DNA from: Actinomycetota bacterium
Lineage (GTDB): Bacteria; Actinomycetota; Actinomycetes; Nanopelagicales; Nanopelagicaceae
Assembly (NCBI GenBank): GCA_009701575.1
Contig: WLJX01000004.1
Location: 1-64,000 of the forward strand
Reading direction: 5' to 3'
DNA: 64,000 bases
The notes below the pieces were generated by a model. It was not told where the DNA came from. It did not search any database and saw nothing but the letters and a program-made list of their open reading frames with translations. How positions within the stretch are numbered: position 1 is the first letter of the stretch; every line of letters starts with the position of its first letter. Shown in pieces: positions 33,056 to 45,230 of this stretch. The position numbers and the translations under genes were made by a program.

Positions 33056-35281
33056 ATGTCTGCAGAGTCACTAATCGATGGATTGAACCCACAACAGCAA
33101 GCAGCTGTTACTCATGAGGGTTCTCCGCTTTTAGTAGTGGCTGGTGCTGGTTCTGGGAAGACGCGAGTTCTAACAAGGCGAATCGCATACTTATTGGGAG
33201 AACGTGGCGTAAATCCTTATGAGGTTCTAGCAATTACTTTTACAAATAAAGCTGCAGCAGAAATGAAAGAGCGCGTTGCAGATCTAGTTGGCGATCGGGC
33301 AAAATCAATGTGGGTCTCTACATTTCACTCCGCATGTGTTCGAATCTTGCGCCAAGAAGCATCTAAAATTGGTTACTCAAACTCTTTCACAATTTATGAT
33401 TCATCAGATAGTTTGCGACTTATCACGCTGGTAATGAAAGATATGAATCTAGATATAAAACGTTATGCACCAAGAGCGGTCGCCGGTCTCATCTCACAGG
33501 CCAAGAATGAACTTCAAGGCCCAGCTGATTTTGTGCAATCGGCTGATAATCAATTTAATGAAATTGTTGCCGAAGTATTTGCGCATTATCAAAAGCGATT
33601 GGCTAGTGCGAATGCTATGGATTTTGATGATTTAATTGGAAGAACTGTTGAAATCTTGCAACGTTATCCCGAGAGTCGCCAACGTTATCGATCACGCTTT
33701 CGCCATGTTTTAGTCGATGAGTATCAAGATACAAATCATGCGCAATACATGTTGATTAAAGAGCTTGTTGGTACCGAAGGAGAGGGAATCCCACTTGCCG
33801 AACTCTGCGTTGTTGGCGATGCAGATCAATCAATCTATGCCTTTCGTGGCGCAAATATTCGAAACATTCTGCAATTTGAAGCGGATTATCCAAGTGCTAA
33901 AACAATTCTTCTTGAACAAAATTATCGCTCAACCCAAAATATTCTGACAGCAGCAAACGCTGTAATTTCAAACAACGAAGGTCGTAAAGCTAAGAACCTT
34001 TGGTCCGAATCTGGCTCTGGTTCAAAAATTACAGGTTACGTCGCGGAAAGTGAACACGATGAAGCTGACCATATAGTTTCGGAGATTGGCCGCCTAAGAA
34101 AAGAGAGCCTTTCACAACCTGGCGATACCGCAATTTTCTATCGCACAAATGCCCAGTCTCGAGTATTTGAGGAAGTTTTTTTACGTTCAGCCATCCCATA
34201 CAAAGTTGTTGGTGGAGTGCGCTTCTATGAGCGTAAAGAGGTAAAAGATTTCTTAGCCTATCTTCGAGTGTTAGTTAATTCTGAGGATGAAATTTCACTT
34301 CGCAGAATTATCAATACGCCAAAGCGTGGAATCGGCGATCGCGCACTAGACACTGTTGACCTATTTGCTAAAGATTCCGATATCTCATTTTGGAGCGCCC
34401 TTAATCGCGCGGCAGAAGTTCCAAGTATTCCAACTCGATCAATCGCCGCAATAAACGACTTCGTTCACTTGATAACTTCGTTAACTTTCTTGGTCGAAGC
34501 CAAAACTCGGCCATCGATTATTGCGCAAGCTGTCCTAGAGCAATCAGGGTTGCTTCACGAACTTGAGAAGAGCGATGATTTGCAAGATGAATCGCGCGTC
34601 GAGAATTTACAGGAATTGGTCTCTGTTGCAGTTGAATATGAAGAGGGCGAAGTTGAAGAAGGTGAAGAAATTTCACTTCTAGATTTTCTGGAGAACGTTT
34701 CACTTGTTGCAGATTCAGATCAAATTCCTGAAGGCGAAGATCATGGCGGTGTAGTTACGCTAATGACGCTACACACAGCAAAAGGCTTGGAATTTCCAAC
34801 GGTATTTTTAACTGGAATGGAAGAAGGAATATTTCCGCACTCTAGAACTTTGGGTGATCCAAAAGAGATTGAAGAGGAGCGCCGACTGGCATACGTTGGA
34901 TTAACTAGAGCACGTACTCGATTATTTATTTCACGATCTGAATATCGAAGTTCATGGGGTGCGCCAACCTACAATCCAGCTTCAAGATTTCTTTCGGAAA
35001 TTCCAGATGAGGTAATTGAATGGAATGAGCACGCACCGGCACCTTCTAGGGCCAGTATTTTAAAGACATCACATTTCACTCCAGCCCCAAGAGCGACAGG
35101 ACGCAAAGCATCTTCGACAATGGTTTTGAACGTTGGAGATCGTGTGTCACATGACACATTTGGATTAGGCAGCGTTATCGCTGTCATCGGAGAAGGAGAT
35201 CGTGCCGAAGCCACAATTAACTTCGGTTCACTCGGAGAAAAGCGGTTATTACTGCGATATGCGCCGGTAGAGAAGCTCTAA
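33056..35281 (+). CDS. pcrA: UvrD/PcrA-family ATP-dependent DNA helicase
   Basis: LNPQQQAAVTHEGSPLLVVAGAGSGKTRVLTRRIAYLL, VDEYQDTNHAQY, VGDADQSIYAFRGA, LEQNYRSTQNIL, TLHTAKGLEFPTVFLTGMEEGIFPH. Confidence 0.96.
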   Translation: MSAESLIDGLNPQQQAAVTHEGSPLLVVAGAGSGKTRVLTRRIAYLLGERGVNPYEVLAITFTNKAAAEMKERVADLVGDRAKSMWVSTFHSACVRILRQEASKIGYSNSFTIYDSSDSLRLITLVMKDMNLDIKRYAPRAVAGLISQAKNELQGPADFVQSADNQFNEIVAEVFAHYQKRLASANAMDFDDLIGRTVEILQRYPESRQRYRSRFRHVLVDEYQDTNHAQYMLIKELVGTEGEGIPLAELCVVGDADQSIYAFRGANIRNILQFEADYPSAKTILLEQNYRSTQNILTAANAVISNNEGRKAKNLWSESGSGSKITGYVAESEHDEADHIVSEIGRLRKESLSQPGDTAIFYRTNAQSRVFEEVFLRSAIPYKVVGGVRFYERKEVKDFLAYLRVLVNSEDEISLRRIINTPKRGIGDRALDTVDLFAKDSDISFWSALNRAAEVPSIPTRSIAAINDFVHLITSLTFLVEAKTRPSIIAQAVLEQSGLLHELEKSDDLQDESRVENLQELVSVAVEYEEGEVEEGEEISLLDFLENVSLVADSDQIPEGEDHGGVVTLMTLHTAKGLEFPTVFLTGMEEGIFPHSRTLGDPKEIEEERRLAYVGLTRARTRLFISRSEYRSSWGAPTYNPASRFLSEIPDEVIEWNEHAPAPSRASILKTSHFTPAPRATGRKASSTMVLNVGDRVSHDTFGLGSVIAVIGEGDRAEATINFGSLGEKRLLLRYAPVEKL

Positions 35282-35347
35282 ACAACCACTAGGATTTCGC
35301 TTATTCGCAAGCGCAAGATTTAGCATTTATAACGAATGGGGTAACTA

Positions 35348-36508
35348 GTGGATCTCTTTGAGTATCAAGCTCGAGATCTTTTCGAATCACACGGCGTTCC
35401 AGTTTTGGGTGGCGCAGTTGCGTACACACCTGAGGAAGCCGAAGCTGCTGCAGAATCAATGGGCGGACGTGTGGTTGTTAAAGCACAAGTAAAAGTTGGT
35501 GGCCGAGGTAAAGCTGGTGGCGTGAAACTTGCAGAAAGTGCGAGCGACGCAAAAGAGAAAGCCACTGCAATTCTTGGAATGGATATCAAGGGCCACATAG
35601 TTAATAAAGTAATGATTGCTCAAGCCGCGCCAATCGAAGCAGAGTACTACTTAGCAATTTTGCTCGACCGCGCAAATCGCAATTTCCTAGTCATGGCTTC
35701 AGTTGCTGGCGGTATGGAGATTGAAGAAGTTGCACATAAAACCCCAGAAAAATTAGCAAGAATTGGTATCGATCCAAATATCGGAATTTCAAAAGAGAAG
35801 GCACGCGAAATAGTTTTAGCCGGGCAATTCCCAGCCGATGTTGTAGATCAAGTTGTAGATGTATTACTCAAATTATGGGCGGCATTTGTAGCTGAAGATG
35901 CAACTCTTATGGAGATCAACCCACTTGTTAAAACAAGTGATGGAAAAGTTGTTGCACTAGATGGCAAAGTAACATTGGATGACAGTGCAGACTTTAGACA
36001 TCTAGACCATGAAGCGCTTATTGATCACGCTTCAGCAAATCCATTAGAAGCAGCAGCCAAAGCTAAGAATTTGAATTATGTAAAGCTCGATGGTCAGGTT
36101 GGAATCATTGGAAATGGCGCAGGACTTGTGATGAGTACGCTCGATGTCGTCGCTTATGCTGGCGAGAAATTCAACGTTAAGCCAGCAAACTTCCTAGATA
36201 TCGGCGGCGGTGCATCAGCTCAAGTAATGGCTGATGGCCTTGGAATTATTCTTGGTGATCCCGATGTTCGAAGCGTTTTCGTAAATGTCTTCGGTGGTAT
36301 TACTGCATGTGATGCCGTCGCAAATGGAATTGTTCAAGCCCTTGAAATGCTTGGCGATAAGGCAACTAAGCCAATCGTTGTTAGATTAGATGGAAACAAT
36401 GTGCTTGAAGGACGTCGCATCTTGAACGAGGCGGCGCATCCACTTATTCAACAGGTTGACACTATGGATGGCGCAGCAGCGCGCGCTGCAGAATTGGCGG
36501 CAAAATAA
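35348..36508 (+). CDS. sucC: Succinate--CoA ligase subunit beta
   Basis: [55 protein letters not shown] start. Confidence 0.96.
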   Translation: MDLFEYQARDLFESHGVPVLGGAVAYTPEEAEAAAESMGGRVVVKAQVKVGGRGKAGGVKLAESASDAKEKATAILGMDIKGHIVNKVMIAQAAPIEAEYYLAILLDRANRNFLVMASVAGGMEIEEVAHKTPEKLARIGIDPNIGISKEKAREIVLAGQFPADVVDQVVDVLLKLWAAFVAEDATLMEINPLVKTSDGKVVALDGKVTLDDSADFRHLDHEALIDHASANPLEAAAKAKNLNYVKLDGQVGIIGNGAGLVMSTLDVVAYAGEKFNVKPANFLDIGGGASAQVMADGLGIILGDPDVRSVFVNVFGGITACDAVANGIVQALEMLGDKATKPIVVRLDGNNVLEGRRILNEAAHPLIQQVDTMDGAAARAAELAAK

Positions 36509-37398
36509 TGGCGATCTTTGTAAACGAAAATACTAAAGTTCTAGTTCAAGGAATGACTGGTTCTGAAGGTACAAAACATACTGCGCGAATGATTAAGTCC
36601 GGAACAAAAATTGTTGGTGGAGTTACACCTGGCAAAGGCGGACAGAGCGTTGAGATCGAAGGAGTAACGCTTCCAGTATTTAATAACGTTACTGAAGCAG
36701 TTGCTGCAACAGGGGCAAACGCTTCGGTTGTATTTGTTCCTCCTAAGTTTGCGAAAGCAGCGGTCATCGATGCAATTGATGCAAAGTTGCCACTAGTAGT
36801 TGTAATTACTGAAGGAATTCCAGTTCATGATTCTGCAGCGTTCTATGCATATGCTGTTGCAAAAGGAACTACTCGTTTAATTGGGCCAAACTGCCCAGGT
36901 TTAATAAGTCCTGGAAAATCTAATCTGGGAATCATTCCAGCAGACATAACAGGTCCAGGGCGAATCGGACTAGTTTCTAAATCCGGAACTCTGACCTATC
37001 AAATGATGTATGAACTTCGTGACTTTGGAATCAGTACAGCAGTAGGAATTGGTGGCGATCCAATTATTGGTACAACGCATATCGATTGCCTGCGCGCTTT
37101 CCAAGACGATCCAGATACTGATGCAATTGTCATGATTGGTGAAATTGGTGGCGATGCTGAAGAGCGTGCCGCTGCATTTATTGCTGAGTATGTAACTAAG
37201 CCAGTTGTTGGTTATGTTGCAGGTTTTACTGCTCCCGAAGGAAAGACAATGGGACATGCTGGAGCGATTGTTTCTGGTTCTTCTGGAACCGCTGCTGCAA
37301 AGCAGAGTGCACTTGAAGCAGTTGGCGTTAGCGTCGGTAAGACACCAAGTGAAGCCGCGCAATTAATGCGCACTATTTTAAATAATAAAAAAGGTTAA
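36508..37398 (+). CDS. sucD: Succinate--CoA ligase subunit alpha
   Basis: [38 protein letters not shown], catalytic [13 protein letters not shown]. Confidence 0.96.
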   Translation: MAIFVNENTKVLVQGMTGSEGTKHTARMIKSGTKIVGGVTPGKGGQSVEIEGVTLPVFNNVTEAVAATGANASVVFVPPKFAKAAVIDAIDAKLPLVVVITEGIPVHDSAAFYAYAVAKGTTRLIGPNCPGLISPGKSNLGIIPADITGPGRIGLVSKSGTLTYQMMYELRDFGISTAVGIGGDPIIGTTHIDCLRAFQDDPDTDAIVMIGEIGGDAEERAAAFIAEYVTKPVVGYVAGFTAPEGKTMGHAGAIVSGSSGTAAAKQSALEAVGVSVGKTPSEAAQLMRTILNNKKG

Positions 37399-37403
37399 CT
37401 AAC

Positions 37404-38501
37404 TTGGGCCGCATCCTGCTGGTTACTTTTCAACAGGCGCTGCGCAGTGTGGCCTTAATTTTATTTCCACTTAGTTTTATCGCGCTCTTCGCATGGTCGA
37501 CAGCCGGTAGTGCAACTGGAAATACCTCTGATCCAATTCGCGCCGCGATTTGGCTCTGGCTCGGTGGACATTTAATTCCATTTAAATTGGCGTTATCTTC
37601 TGGCTTCTCAAGTGGTGCTCTTACATACCTTCCACTTGGAGCAGTTATTTTTCCTTGGCTTGCCATCCGAAGTGGATTTCGTCGAGCCAGCGATTATCTA
37701 AGCAATCCACGTGGTGCAAGATCATTTATCGTGATTTGGTACACGGCAATTGCAACAATTGCGGCTTTGCTTTCACAGAGCACAAACATCAAGCCAAATA
37801 TTATTCTGACTCCAATATTAGTTTCAATTATTGGGTTGAGTGCAACCGTCGGATACCAGGCCAAAGCCTTTGAAAGATTTAGGCTATTAACCTTTTCGTT
37901 CCTTGCCCTTTTAGGCCTGGTCATAATTTTTATAGCAATCTCATTAGGTCTGCATTTTGCGGTTGTGAAGTCTCTTGCAATCGTTATCCAGCCAGGAATT
38001 ATGGGTGGAATTCTCTTTACGCTCTTGCAACTTCTATATCTTCCTAATATGGCTCTGGCCGGTATTTCATATCTATTTGGAACCGGATTTTCTTTAGGGC
38101 TTGGTACTTCAATTTCGCCAATAAATTTAGATTTAAATTCTCTTCCCGCCATTCCAATCTTGGGTGCATTGCCAACGAGTGAGCATCCAATCTATTTAAT
38201 AGCGCTAATCGCGCCGGTATTAATGATTCTCGTTAATCAAATCGTTATTTTCCGCCGTTTTCAAGCCTTTACAATTCGGCAGACTGAATTGGTGAAAGCG
38301 CTAATTCCACTACTGGCGCTGTTGATGGCGCTTTCGTATTTTGCGGGTGGAACGCTTCTAACTCAGGACATGAATCCAGTCGGGATCAGTTGGTGGAAGT
38401 TGCCGACTGTTTTTGCACTAATTCAGTCAGTAGCGCTGATTTTTGGGTTGTACCTGCCCAAGTTGATAAAGAAAATTAAAGCTCATAAGAGCGAGCTTTA
38501 G
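37404..38501 (+). CDS. Multi-pass membrane protein (DUF6350-like by position between sucD and purN)
   Basis: About eight hydrophobic spans; ORF in actinobacterial sucD-X-purN order; TTG start. Confidence 0.6.
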   Translation: MGRILLVTFQQALRSVALILFPLSFIALFAWSTAGSATGNTSDPIRAAIWLWLGGHLIPFKLALSSGFSSGALTYLPLGAVIFPWLAIRSGFRRASDYLSNPRGARSFIVIWYTAIATIAALLSQSTNIKPNIILTPILVSIIGLSATVGYQAKAFERFRLLTFSFLALLGLVIIFIAISLGLHFAVVKSLAIVIQPGIMGGILFTLLQLLYLPNMALAGISYLFGTGFSLGLGTSISPINLDLNSLPAIPILGALPTSEHPIYLIALIAPVLMILVNQIVIFRRFQAFTIRQTELVKALIPLLALLMALSYFAGGTLLTQDMNPVGISWWKLPTVFALIQSVALIFGLYLPKLIKKIKAHKSEL

Positions 38502-39068
38502 ATGAAGATAGTTTTATTAGCCTCCGGAAGTGGTTCCTTAGCTCAGGCAATCATCGATGCAAAAAGTGCTGGTGATTTGGATTTAGAAATTCTGGCACTA
38601 GTTTCAGATCGAGATTCAGAAGTTTTAATTCGTGCGACATCAGCAGGAATAATTACAAAGAACTTACCAATGACACCAGATCGAGCATCCTGGGATACCC
38701 AGTTAATTAATTACCTTTCAGAGCTAAAACCAGACTTGGTTGTGAGCGTTGGCTTCATGCGTATCTTGTCCAAAGAATTTGTAGAAAAATTCCGCACAAT
38801 AAACACCCATCCAGCTTTGTTGCCCAATTTCCCTGGCGCCCACGGCGTAAGAGATGCGCTGACCGCAGGAGTCACCAAGACTGGTGCAACGGTGCACTGG
38901 GTTGATGCTGGTGTTGATACTGGTGCGACTATTGCTCAGAAGGAAGTTGAGATTCTGCCAACAGATGATGAAGCAACTCTGCATGAACGCATTAAGATTG
39001 TGGAACGAGCGCTCATAGTTGAGGCCCTTAAAAACTTCATTATTAGCGGAATTCCAGGGCGGATTTAA
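38502..39068 (+). CDS. purN: Phosphoribosylglycinamide formyltransferase
   Basis: [71 protein letters not shown]. Confidence 0.95.
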   Translation: MKIVLLASGSGSLAQAIIDAKSAGDLDLEILALVSDRDSEVLIRATSAGIITKNLPMTPDRASWDTQLINYLSELKPDLVVSVGFMRILSKEFVEKFRTINTHPALLPNFPGAHGVRDALTAGVTKTGATVHWVDAGVDTGATIAQKEVEILPTDDEATLHERIKIVERALIVEALKNFIISGIPGRI

Positions 39069-40606
39069 TGGATCGCAAGAAAATATCACGAGCACTTGTC
39101 AGCGTTTATGACAAGGTTGGTTTGGTTGAACTTGGTAAGAACCTGGAAAAACATGGAATTGAGATTCTTTCTACTGGTTCAACTGCTAAAACTTTACGTG
39201 AAGCAGGAGTAAAAGTAATTCCAGTCGAGGAGTACACCGGCTTTCCCGAAATGCTTGGCGGACGCGTAAAGACGCTGCATCCCAGAATTCATGGTGGAAT
39301 ATTGGCCGATCAAAGTGATCCGGAGCATTTGTCACAACTAGCAGCCCAAGATATTGCGCCCTTTGATTTAGTAATCATAAATCTCTATCCATTTACCCAG
39401 ACCATCGCAAGCGGCGCAAAATTTGAAGAATGTATTGAACAAATTGATATTGGTGGACCAAGTATGTTGCGTGGTGCTGCGAAGAATCATAAATCCGTCG
39501 CAGTTATTTCGGATCCATCGCAATACGGATTACTTAATGAAGCTTTGAATAGTGGTGGCTTTACACTGCAAGAACGTCAGAAATTAGCGATGGCTACATA
39601 TCGCAAAACTGCCGAATACGACATTGCTATTTCAGAGTGGTTGGGCAGCGAATTAGATCAGAGCGACTGGCGAGCCAAGGTTTGGAAGAAGATTGCAGAC
39701 CTTAGATATGGTGAGAATCCACATCAATCAGCGACGGTTTACTTAGATAGTTCAACTTCAGTTGGAATAACAAGTGCTAAGCAACACCATGGCAAAGAAA
39801 TGTCATTTAATAATTACACCGATGCTGATGCCGCACTACGGGCAGCTTATGATCACAGCGAACCATGCGTTGCAATTATTAAACATGCAAATCCTTGTGG
39901 AATTGCAATAGCCAGTGATATCGCAACCGCTCATGCCGCAGCTCATGCTTGCGATTCAGTATCTGCTTTCGGGGGAGTAGTGGCCGCAAATCGCTCGGTA
40001 TCAAAGAATATGGCTCTAGCGCTAAGTGAAATATTTACTGAGGTTGTGGTTGCACCAGGATATGAAGATGGTGCAATTGAAATTCTCTCCAAGAAACCAT
40101 CAATTCGAATTCTAGAAATTTCTGATTATAAAATAGCTAAAGAAGAACTTCGCCCAATTTCAGGTGGCATATTGATTCAAGAGACTGATCTCATAAATGT
40201 AGATGGCGATAGTTCAGCAAATTGGCAACAAGTATCAGGTGGAAAAGTGAGCGCGGAAGTTTTGCGAGATTTAGAGTTTGCCTGGCGAAGTGTGCGCGCT
40301 GTTAAGAGCAATGCAATCTTGTTGGCGAAGAACGGTGCATCAGTCGGTGTTGGTATGGGTCAGGTAAATAGAGTTGATAGTGCAAAACTTGCAATCGATC
40401 GTGCTGGAAATCGCGCCCAAGGTTGCGTCGCTGCAAGTGATGCTTTCTTTCCATTTGCCGATGGACTTCAAATTCTCTTAGCCGCCGGAGTATCTGCTGT
40501 CGTAGCGCCAGGTGGAAGTGTGCGTGATGCTGAAGTGATTGAAGCGGCAAAGAGCGCTGGAGTACCCATGTTCTTCACTGGGGTTCGCCATTTTTCACAT
40601 GCCTAA
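39068..40606 (+). CDS. purH: Bifunctional AICAR formyltransferase/IMP cyclohydrolase
   Basis: [55 protein letters not shown]. Confidence 0.96.
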   Translation: MDRKKISRALVSVYDKVGLVELGKNLEKHGIEILSTGSTAKTLREAGVKVIPVEEYTGFPEMLGGRVKTLHPRIHGGILADQSDPEHLSQLAAQDIAPFDLVIINLYPFTQTIASGAKFEECIEQIDIGGPSMLRGAAKNHKSVAVISDPSQYGLLNEALNSGGFTLQERQKLAMATYRKTAEYDIAISEWLGSELDQSDWRAKVWKKIADLRYGENPHQSATVYLDSSTSVGITSAKQHHGKEMSFNNYTDADAALRAAYDHSEPCVAIIKHANPCGIAIASDIATAHAAAHACDSVSAFGGVVAANRSVSKNMALALSEIFTEVVVAPGYEDGAIEILSKKPSIRILEISDYKIAKEELRPISGGILIQETDLINVDGDSSANWQQVSGGKVSAEVLRDLEFAWRSVRAVKSNAILLAKNGASVGVGMGQVNRVDSAKLAIDRAGNRAQGCVAASDAFFPFADGLQILLAAGVSAVVAPGGSVRDAEVIEAAKSAGVPMFFTGVRHFSHA

Positions 40607-40628
40607 CTCTTCTCGATAGGATTGCAAT

Positions 40629-41465
40629 ATGAGCGCAATAATTCTTGATGGTAAAGCCACAGCGGCAATAATCAAAGAAGAGTTACGCCAAATCGTTTCA
40701 ACTTTAATCAACAAGCCAGGACTTGGAACAATTTTGGTAGGAGATGATGCGGGTTCGCATTCTTACGTTGATGGAAAACATAAAGATTGTGCTGAAGTTG
40801 GAATTAATTCAATTCGAATTGATCTACCTGCCAACTCAAGTCAGAACGATGTTCTTGCGGCAATCAAGGATTTAAATAACAGCAAAGAATGCACTGGTTA
40901 TATTGTTCAACTCCCAGTTCCAAAGGGAATAAGTGCAAATCTATTATTAGAAAGTATCGACCCAGCCAAAGATGCAGATGGTTTGCATCCACTCAGTTTA
41001 GGGCGATTAGTTATTGGCGAGAAGGCCCCGCTGCCTTGCACCCCCCGTGGCATCCTGGAATTGCTAAATCGTTATTCACTTTCAACTTCCGGGAAAGATG
41101 TTGTGGTTATGGGACGTGGTTTAACCGTTGGACGCCCACTCGCTTTACTTCTATCTCAAAGAGGTAGCGATGCCACCGTAACAATTACCCACACTAAAAC
41201 TGTTGATGTTATTTCACATACCAAGCGCGCGGACATAATCGTTGCCGCAATTGGAAGTGCGCACTTCTTGACTCCAGAGATGATTAAGCCAGGAGCAATC
41301 GTTTTGGATGTCGGCATTACTCGCACCGCAGCAGGTTTACTTGGAGATGTTCATCCAGATGTTGCAAAGGTTGCATCAGCGATTGCACCGATGCCGGGTG
41401 GCGTTGGCCCAATGACTCGCGCAATGCTGCTTTCGAATGTTGTAGAAATGGCGCAACGAATTTAA
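40629..41465 (+). CDS. folD: Bifunctional methylenetetrahydrofolate dehydrogenase/cyclohydrolase
   Basis: [62 protein letters not shown]. Confidence 0.96.
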   Translation: MSAIILDGKATAAIIKEELRQIVSTLINKPGLGTILVGDDAGSHSYVDGKHKDCAEVGINSIRIDLPANSSQNDVLAAIKDLNNSKECTGYIVQLPVPKGISANLLLESIDPAKDADGLHPLSLGRLVIGEKAPLPCTPRGILELLNRYSLSTSGKDVVVMGRGLTVGRPLALLLSQRGSDATVTITHTKTVDVISHTKRADIIVAAIGSAHFLTPEMIKPGAIVLDVGITRTAAGLLGDVHPDVAKVASAIAPMPGGVGPMTRAMLLSNVVEMAQRI

Positions 41466-41704
41466 TGAAAATTGCTATCGATCGTTTGAGGCTTGCTGCA
41501 TTTGGAATAATCGTTCTAGGTGTTCTCCTTGGGATTTTTAACGTTGTCCGAACAGGAGCGCTTTTACTTGCACTGGGCACTGGCGTCATAGCGATTACTA
41601 AATATTTACGCTCAAATCGCCACCGAAAGATTGAGCTAATTCTCCCCGTTGGAATGGCAATACTACTTTTTGTGGTGGCGCTCACACTGCCTCATGCCAA
41701 GTAA
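41465..41704 (+). CDS. Small membrane protein (DUF3017-like by position)
   Basis: 79 aa, two or three TM segments, start overlaps folD stop. Confidence 0.55.
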   Translation: MKIAIDRLRLAAFGIIVLGVLLGIFNVVRTGALLLALGTGVIAITKYLRSNRHRKIELILPVGMAILLFVVALTLPHAK

Positions 41705-41764
41705 CATTTAGCCATTGGGATTTATTAGAAGTAATTAGAAGTACTTAGAAAAGGGAATAAGAAA

Positions 41765-42721
41765 ATGAGTAGATCAGGGAAAGTTACTGTTGTAGGAGCT
41801 GGTTTTTATGGTTCAACAACTGCACTTCGGTTAGCAGAATATGACATCTTTGAAACAGTAGTACTCACAGATATTTTAGAAGGTAAGCCTGAAGGCTTGG
41901 CTTTGGATATGAATCAATCCCGATCAATTGAAGGATTCGAAACAAAGATTGTTGGCGCAACAACTACTGCTGAAGGTGCAGGATACGAAGCAACTGCTAA
42001 CTCCGAAGTTGTAGTTATCACTGCAGGATTGCCACGCAAGCCAGGCATGAGTCGTATGGATTTAATCGGCGTAAACGCTGGAATCGTTCGAGGCGTTGCT
42101 GAAAATATTGCTAAGCATTCACCAAACGCCGTAATTATTGTTGTTTCAAATCCATTAGATGAAATGACCGCACTTACCCAATTGGCTACATCGTTTCCTA
42201 AGAATCGTGTAATGGGCCAGGCTGGAATGTTGGACACCGCACGCTTTACAAACTTTGTTGCCGAAGAACTTAAGGTACCTGTTGCTTCAGTAAAGACGTT
42301 AACTCTTGGTTCACATGGCGACACAATGGTTCCAGTTCCAAGTCGTTGCACTGTCGACGGTAAGCCGCTAACTGAACTTTTGGATTCAGCAAAAATAGAA
42401 TCACTTGTTGACCGCACTAGAAACGGTGGTGCAGAAGTTGTTGCACTACTTAAAACAGGCTCTGCTTATTACGCACCATCTGCAGCCGCAGCAAGAATGG
42501 CCAAAGCAGTCAAGGAAGATTCTGGTGCAGTAATGCCAGTGTGTGCCTGGGTTGATGGCGAATATGGAATCAGTGGTGTATATCTCGGCGTTGAAGCCGA
42601 AATTGGAAAGAGCGGAGTTCGCAAAGTTGTTGAAGGTGCGTTAACTCCTTCAGAAGTAGAAGCTCTCAAGGCGGCAGCAGAAGCTGTTCGCGCCAAGCAA
42701 GCAGATGTTAAAGATCTCTAA
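41765..42721 (+). CDS. mdh: Malate dehydrogenase
   Basis: KVTVVGAGFYGSTTALRLAE, VVITAGLPRKPGMSRMDL, VSNPLDEMTALTQ, GSHGDTMVPVPS. Confidence 0.94.
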   Translation: MSRSGKVTVVGAGFYGSTTALRLAEYDIFETVVLTDILEGKPEGLALDMNQSRSIEGFETKIVGATTTAEGAGYEATANSEVVVITAGLPRKPGMSRMDLIGVNAGIVRGVAENIAKHSPNAVIIVVSNPLDEMTALTQLATSFPKNRVMGQAGMLDTARFTNFVAEELKVPVASVKTLTLGSHGDTMVPVPSRCTVDGKPLTELLDSAKIESLVDRTRNGGAEVVALLKTGSAYYAPSAAAARMAKAVKEDSGAVMPVCAWVDGEYGISGVYLGVEAEIGKSGVRKVVEGALTPSEVEALKAAAEAVRAKQADVKDL

Positions 42722-42754
42722 AACTTAAGAAGAAAATAGAAACGGGCGAAGAAA

Positions 42755-43972
42755 ATGTCGAAGATTAAAGTAGAGGGAACAGTCGTTGAACTAGATGGCG
42801 ATGAGATGACTCGCATTATTTGGTCATTTATCAAAGAGAAATTGATCTTGCCTTATCTAGATGTAAATCTTGAATATTACGACCTCGGAATTGAACACCG
42901 AGACGCCACAAATGATCAGGTAACTATTGATTCTGCTAATGCGATAAAGAAGCATGGCGTGGGAATTAAGTGCGCAACCATAACTCCAGACGAGGCCCGA
43001 GTTGAAGAATTTGGTCTAAAGCAGATGTGGAAGTCACCGAATGGAACTATCCGCAATATTTTGGGTGGCGTAATTTTCCGTGAACCAATCATTATGAAGA
43101 ATGTGCCAAGACTTGTTCCTAACTGGACCAAGCCAATCGTTATCGGCCGTCATGCATATGGCGATCAGTACAAGGCCACAGATTTCCGAGTTCCAGGTGC
43201 CGGCACGCTAACAATGACATTCACACCTAAAGATGGTTCAAAGCCTATGGAATTTAACGTCTTTGATTTTCCATCATCTGGTGTTGCGATGGGTATGTAT
43301 AACTTAGATGACTCAATTCGCGACTTTGCGCGTGCATCGATGAATTATGGTTTAATCCGAAACTATCCAGTATTTCTTTCGACTAAGAACACAATTTTAA
43401 AGGCTTACGATGGTCGCTTCAAAGATATTTTTGCAGAAGTTTTCGAGAGTGAATTCAAAGCTAAGTTTGATGCCGCAGGCATCACTTATGAGCACCGTTT
43501 AATTGATGACATGGTTGCAACCTCACTTCGTTGGGAGGGTGGTTATGTTTGGGCCTGTAAGAATTACGATGGCGATGTGCAATCAGATACCGTCGCACAA
43601 GGTTACGGATCACTCGGTTTAATGACTTCAGTACTTATGACTCCAGATGGATTAACCGTTGAATCTGAAGCTGCACACGGAACGGTTACTCGTCACTTCC
43701 GCGATCACCAAGCCGGAAAGCAAACTTCAACAAATCCAATTGCATCTATCTTTGCTTGGACACAAGGTCTATCTCACCGTGCAAAGTTGGATAACAATCC
43801 AGCGCTTGCAGAGTTTGCATCAACTCTTGAGAAGGTCTGCGTACAAACTGTTGAATCTGGAAAGATGACTAAGGATCTTGCAATCCTGATTTCAAAAGAT
43901 AGCCCTTGGTTAAATACTCAAGACTTCTTAGCCGCAATCGATGAGAATCTAAAGGTCGCCTTAAATAAGTAA
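42755..43972 (+). CDS. icd: NADP-dependent isocitrate dehydrogenase
   Basis: [80 protein letters not shown]. Confidence 0.96.
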   Translation: MSKIKVEGTVVELDGDEMTRIIWSFIKEKLILPYLDVNLEYYDLGIEHRDATNDQVTIDSANAIKKHGVGIKCATITPDEARVEEFGLKQMWKSPNGTIRNILGGVIFREPIIMKNVPRLVPNWTKPIVIGRHAYGDQYKATDFRVPGAGTLTMTFTPKDGSKPMEFNVFDFPSSGVAMGMYNLDDSIRDFARASMNYGLIRNYPVFLSTKNTILKAYDGRFKDIFAEVFESEFKAKFDAAGITYEHRLIDDMVATSLRWEGGYVWACKNYDGDVQSDTVAQGYGSLGLMTSVLMTPDGLTVESEAAHGTVTRHFRDHQAGKQTSTNPIASIFAWTQGLSHRAKLDNNPALAEFASTLEKVCVQTVESGKMTKDLAILISKDSPWLNTQDFLAAIDENLKVALNK

Positions 43973-43986
43973 TTCATTTGTTACAG

Positions 43987-44025
43987 AAAAAAGCCCCGCA
44001 CCAGATATTGGCAGCGGGGCTTTTT
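43987..44025. terminator. Bidirectional Rho-independent terminator between convergent genes
   Basis: AAAAAGCCCCGC-accagatattggca-GCGGGGCTTTTT. Confidence 0.9.
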
Positions 44026-44037
44026 AGTTATCACTAA

Positions 44038-45123
44038 TTAATTAATGCGGAGTCCTGAATTTGCATCAAATAGGTGAACCGCAGCTGGAATTGCATTAAC
44101 TGAGATTGTTGCACCTGGCTTTGGTGGATTCTTTGGATCCCAACGAACAATTACTTGTGCGCCTTCATCAGTTTCTTGTGCAAACTTAATGCTCTTATCT
44201 ACTGGCTTACCGTAGATGAAAGCATCTGAACCAAGCTCTTCAACAACTTCAACTTGAACATCGAAGCCACCTGAAGTAGCAGGAACAAAACCTTCTGGGC
44301 GGACACCAACTGTTACAACTGCACCAGCACTTGCTGGAACATCAACAGCGAAGCCACCAAGTTGTGCTTTGCCACCCGAAACTGGAACTGTCAGCAAGTT
44401 CATTGCTGGAGAACCAATAAATCCGGCAACGAAAGCATTTGCTGGACGATCATAAAGATTGCGAGGTGTATCAACTTGCTGAAGCAGACCATCTTTAAGA
44501 ACTGCTACGCGATCTCCCATTGTCATTGCCTCTACTTGATCGTGTGTCACATAAACTGTTGTGATTCCAAGACGACGTTGTAGTGCGGCAATTTGAGTAC
44601 GAGTTGCAACACGAAGCTTTGCATCCAAGTTTGATAGCGGTTCATCCATCAAGAACACTTGTGGCTCACGAACAATTGCGCGACCCATTGCTACGCGTTG
44701 ACGCTGTCCGCCAGATAGCGCCTTTGGCTTACGGTCTAAATAATCTTCAAGATCAAGAAGCTTTGCTGCTTCCTTAACGCGACGATCGCGTTCTGCTTTA
44801 TCTATGCCAGCAATCTTTAGTGCGAAGCCCATGTTTTCGGCTACGGACATATGTGGATAGAGCGCGTATGACTGGAACACCATTGCAATATCGCGATCTT
44901 TTGGTGCAACGTGAGTTACATCTTTATCGCCAATGCGGATTGAACCAGTATCAACTTCTTCTAGGCCGGCAAGCATGCGGAGTGATGTTGATTTTCCGCA
45001 ACCTGATGGGCCAACTAGAACAAGGAATTCACCATCATTGATAGTTAGACTTAACTTATCTACTGCAGGCTTGGTGGTGCCTGGATAAACGCGAGATGCA
45101 TTTTCAAATACGACTGATGCCAT
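44038..45123 (-). CDS. UgpC/MsmK-type sugar ABC transporter ATP-binding protein
   Basis: ASVVFENASRVYPGTTKPAVDKL, GPSGCGKSTSLRMLAGLEEVDTG, SGGQRQRVAMGRAIVREPQVFLMDEPLSNLDAKLRV, C-terminal TOBE-like region. Confidence 0.93.
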   Translation of the reverse strand: MASVVFENASRVYPGTTKPAVDKLSLTINDGEFLVLVGPSGCGKSTSLRMLAGLEEVDTGSIRIGDKDVTHVAPKDRDIAMVFQSYALYPHMSVAENMGFALKIAGIDKAERDRRVKEAAKLLDLEDYLDRKPKALSGGQRQRVAMGRAIVREPQVFLMDEPLSNLDAKLRVATRTQIAALQRRLGITTVYVTHDQVEAMTMGDRVAVLKDGLLQQVDTPRNLYDRPANAFVAGFIGSPAMNLLTVPVSGGKAQLGGFAVDVPASAGAVVTVGVRPEGFVPATSGGFDVQVEVVEELGSDAFIYGKPVDKSIKFAQETDEGAQVIVRWDPKNPPKPGATISVNAIPAAVHLFDANSGLRIN

Positions 45124-45230
45124 CTTTTTACTTCTCCTTTTCCGGGCAGGTACGTGCCCGACGATCCTTTGGATAAAGGCTTTGCTACCGCTCGGTTGAG
45201 CGTGGGCATAGGTTACGCGTCGGAGGCGAT

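Noticed and set aside
37694-38152. 152-aa minus-strand ORF
   Set aside because: Antisense to the membrane protein gene between sucD and purN; no domain or RBS support.
41914-42417. 167-aa minus-strand ORF
   Set aside because: Antisense to mdh; shadow ORF.
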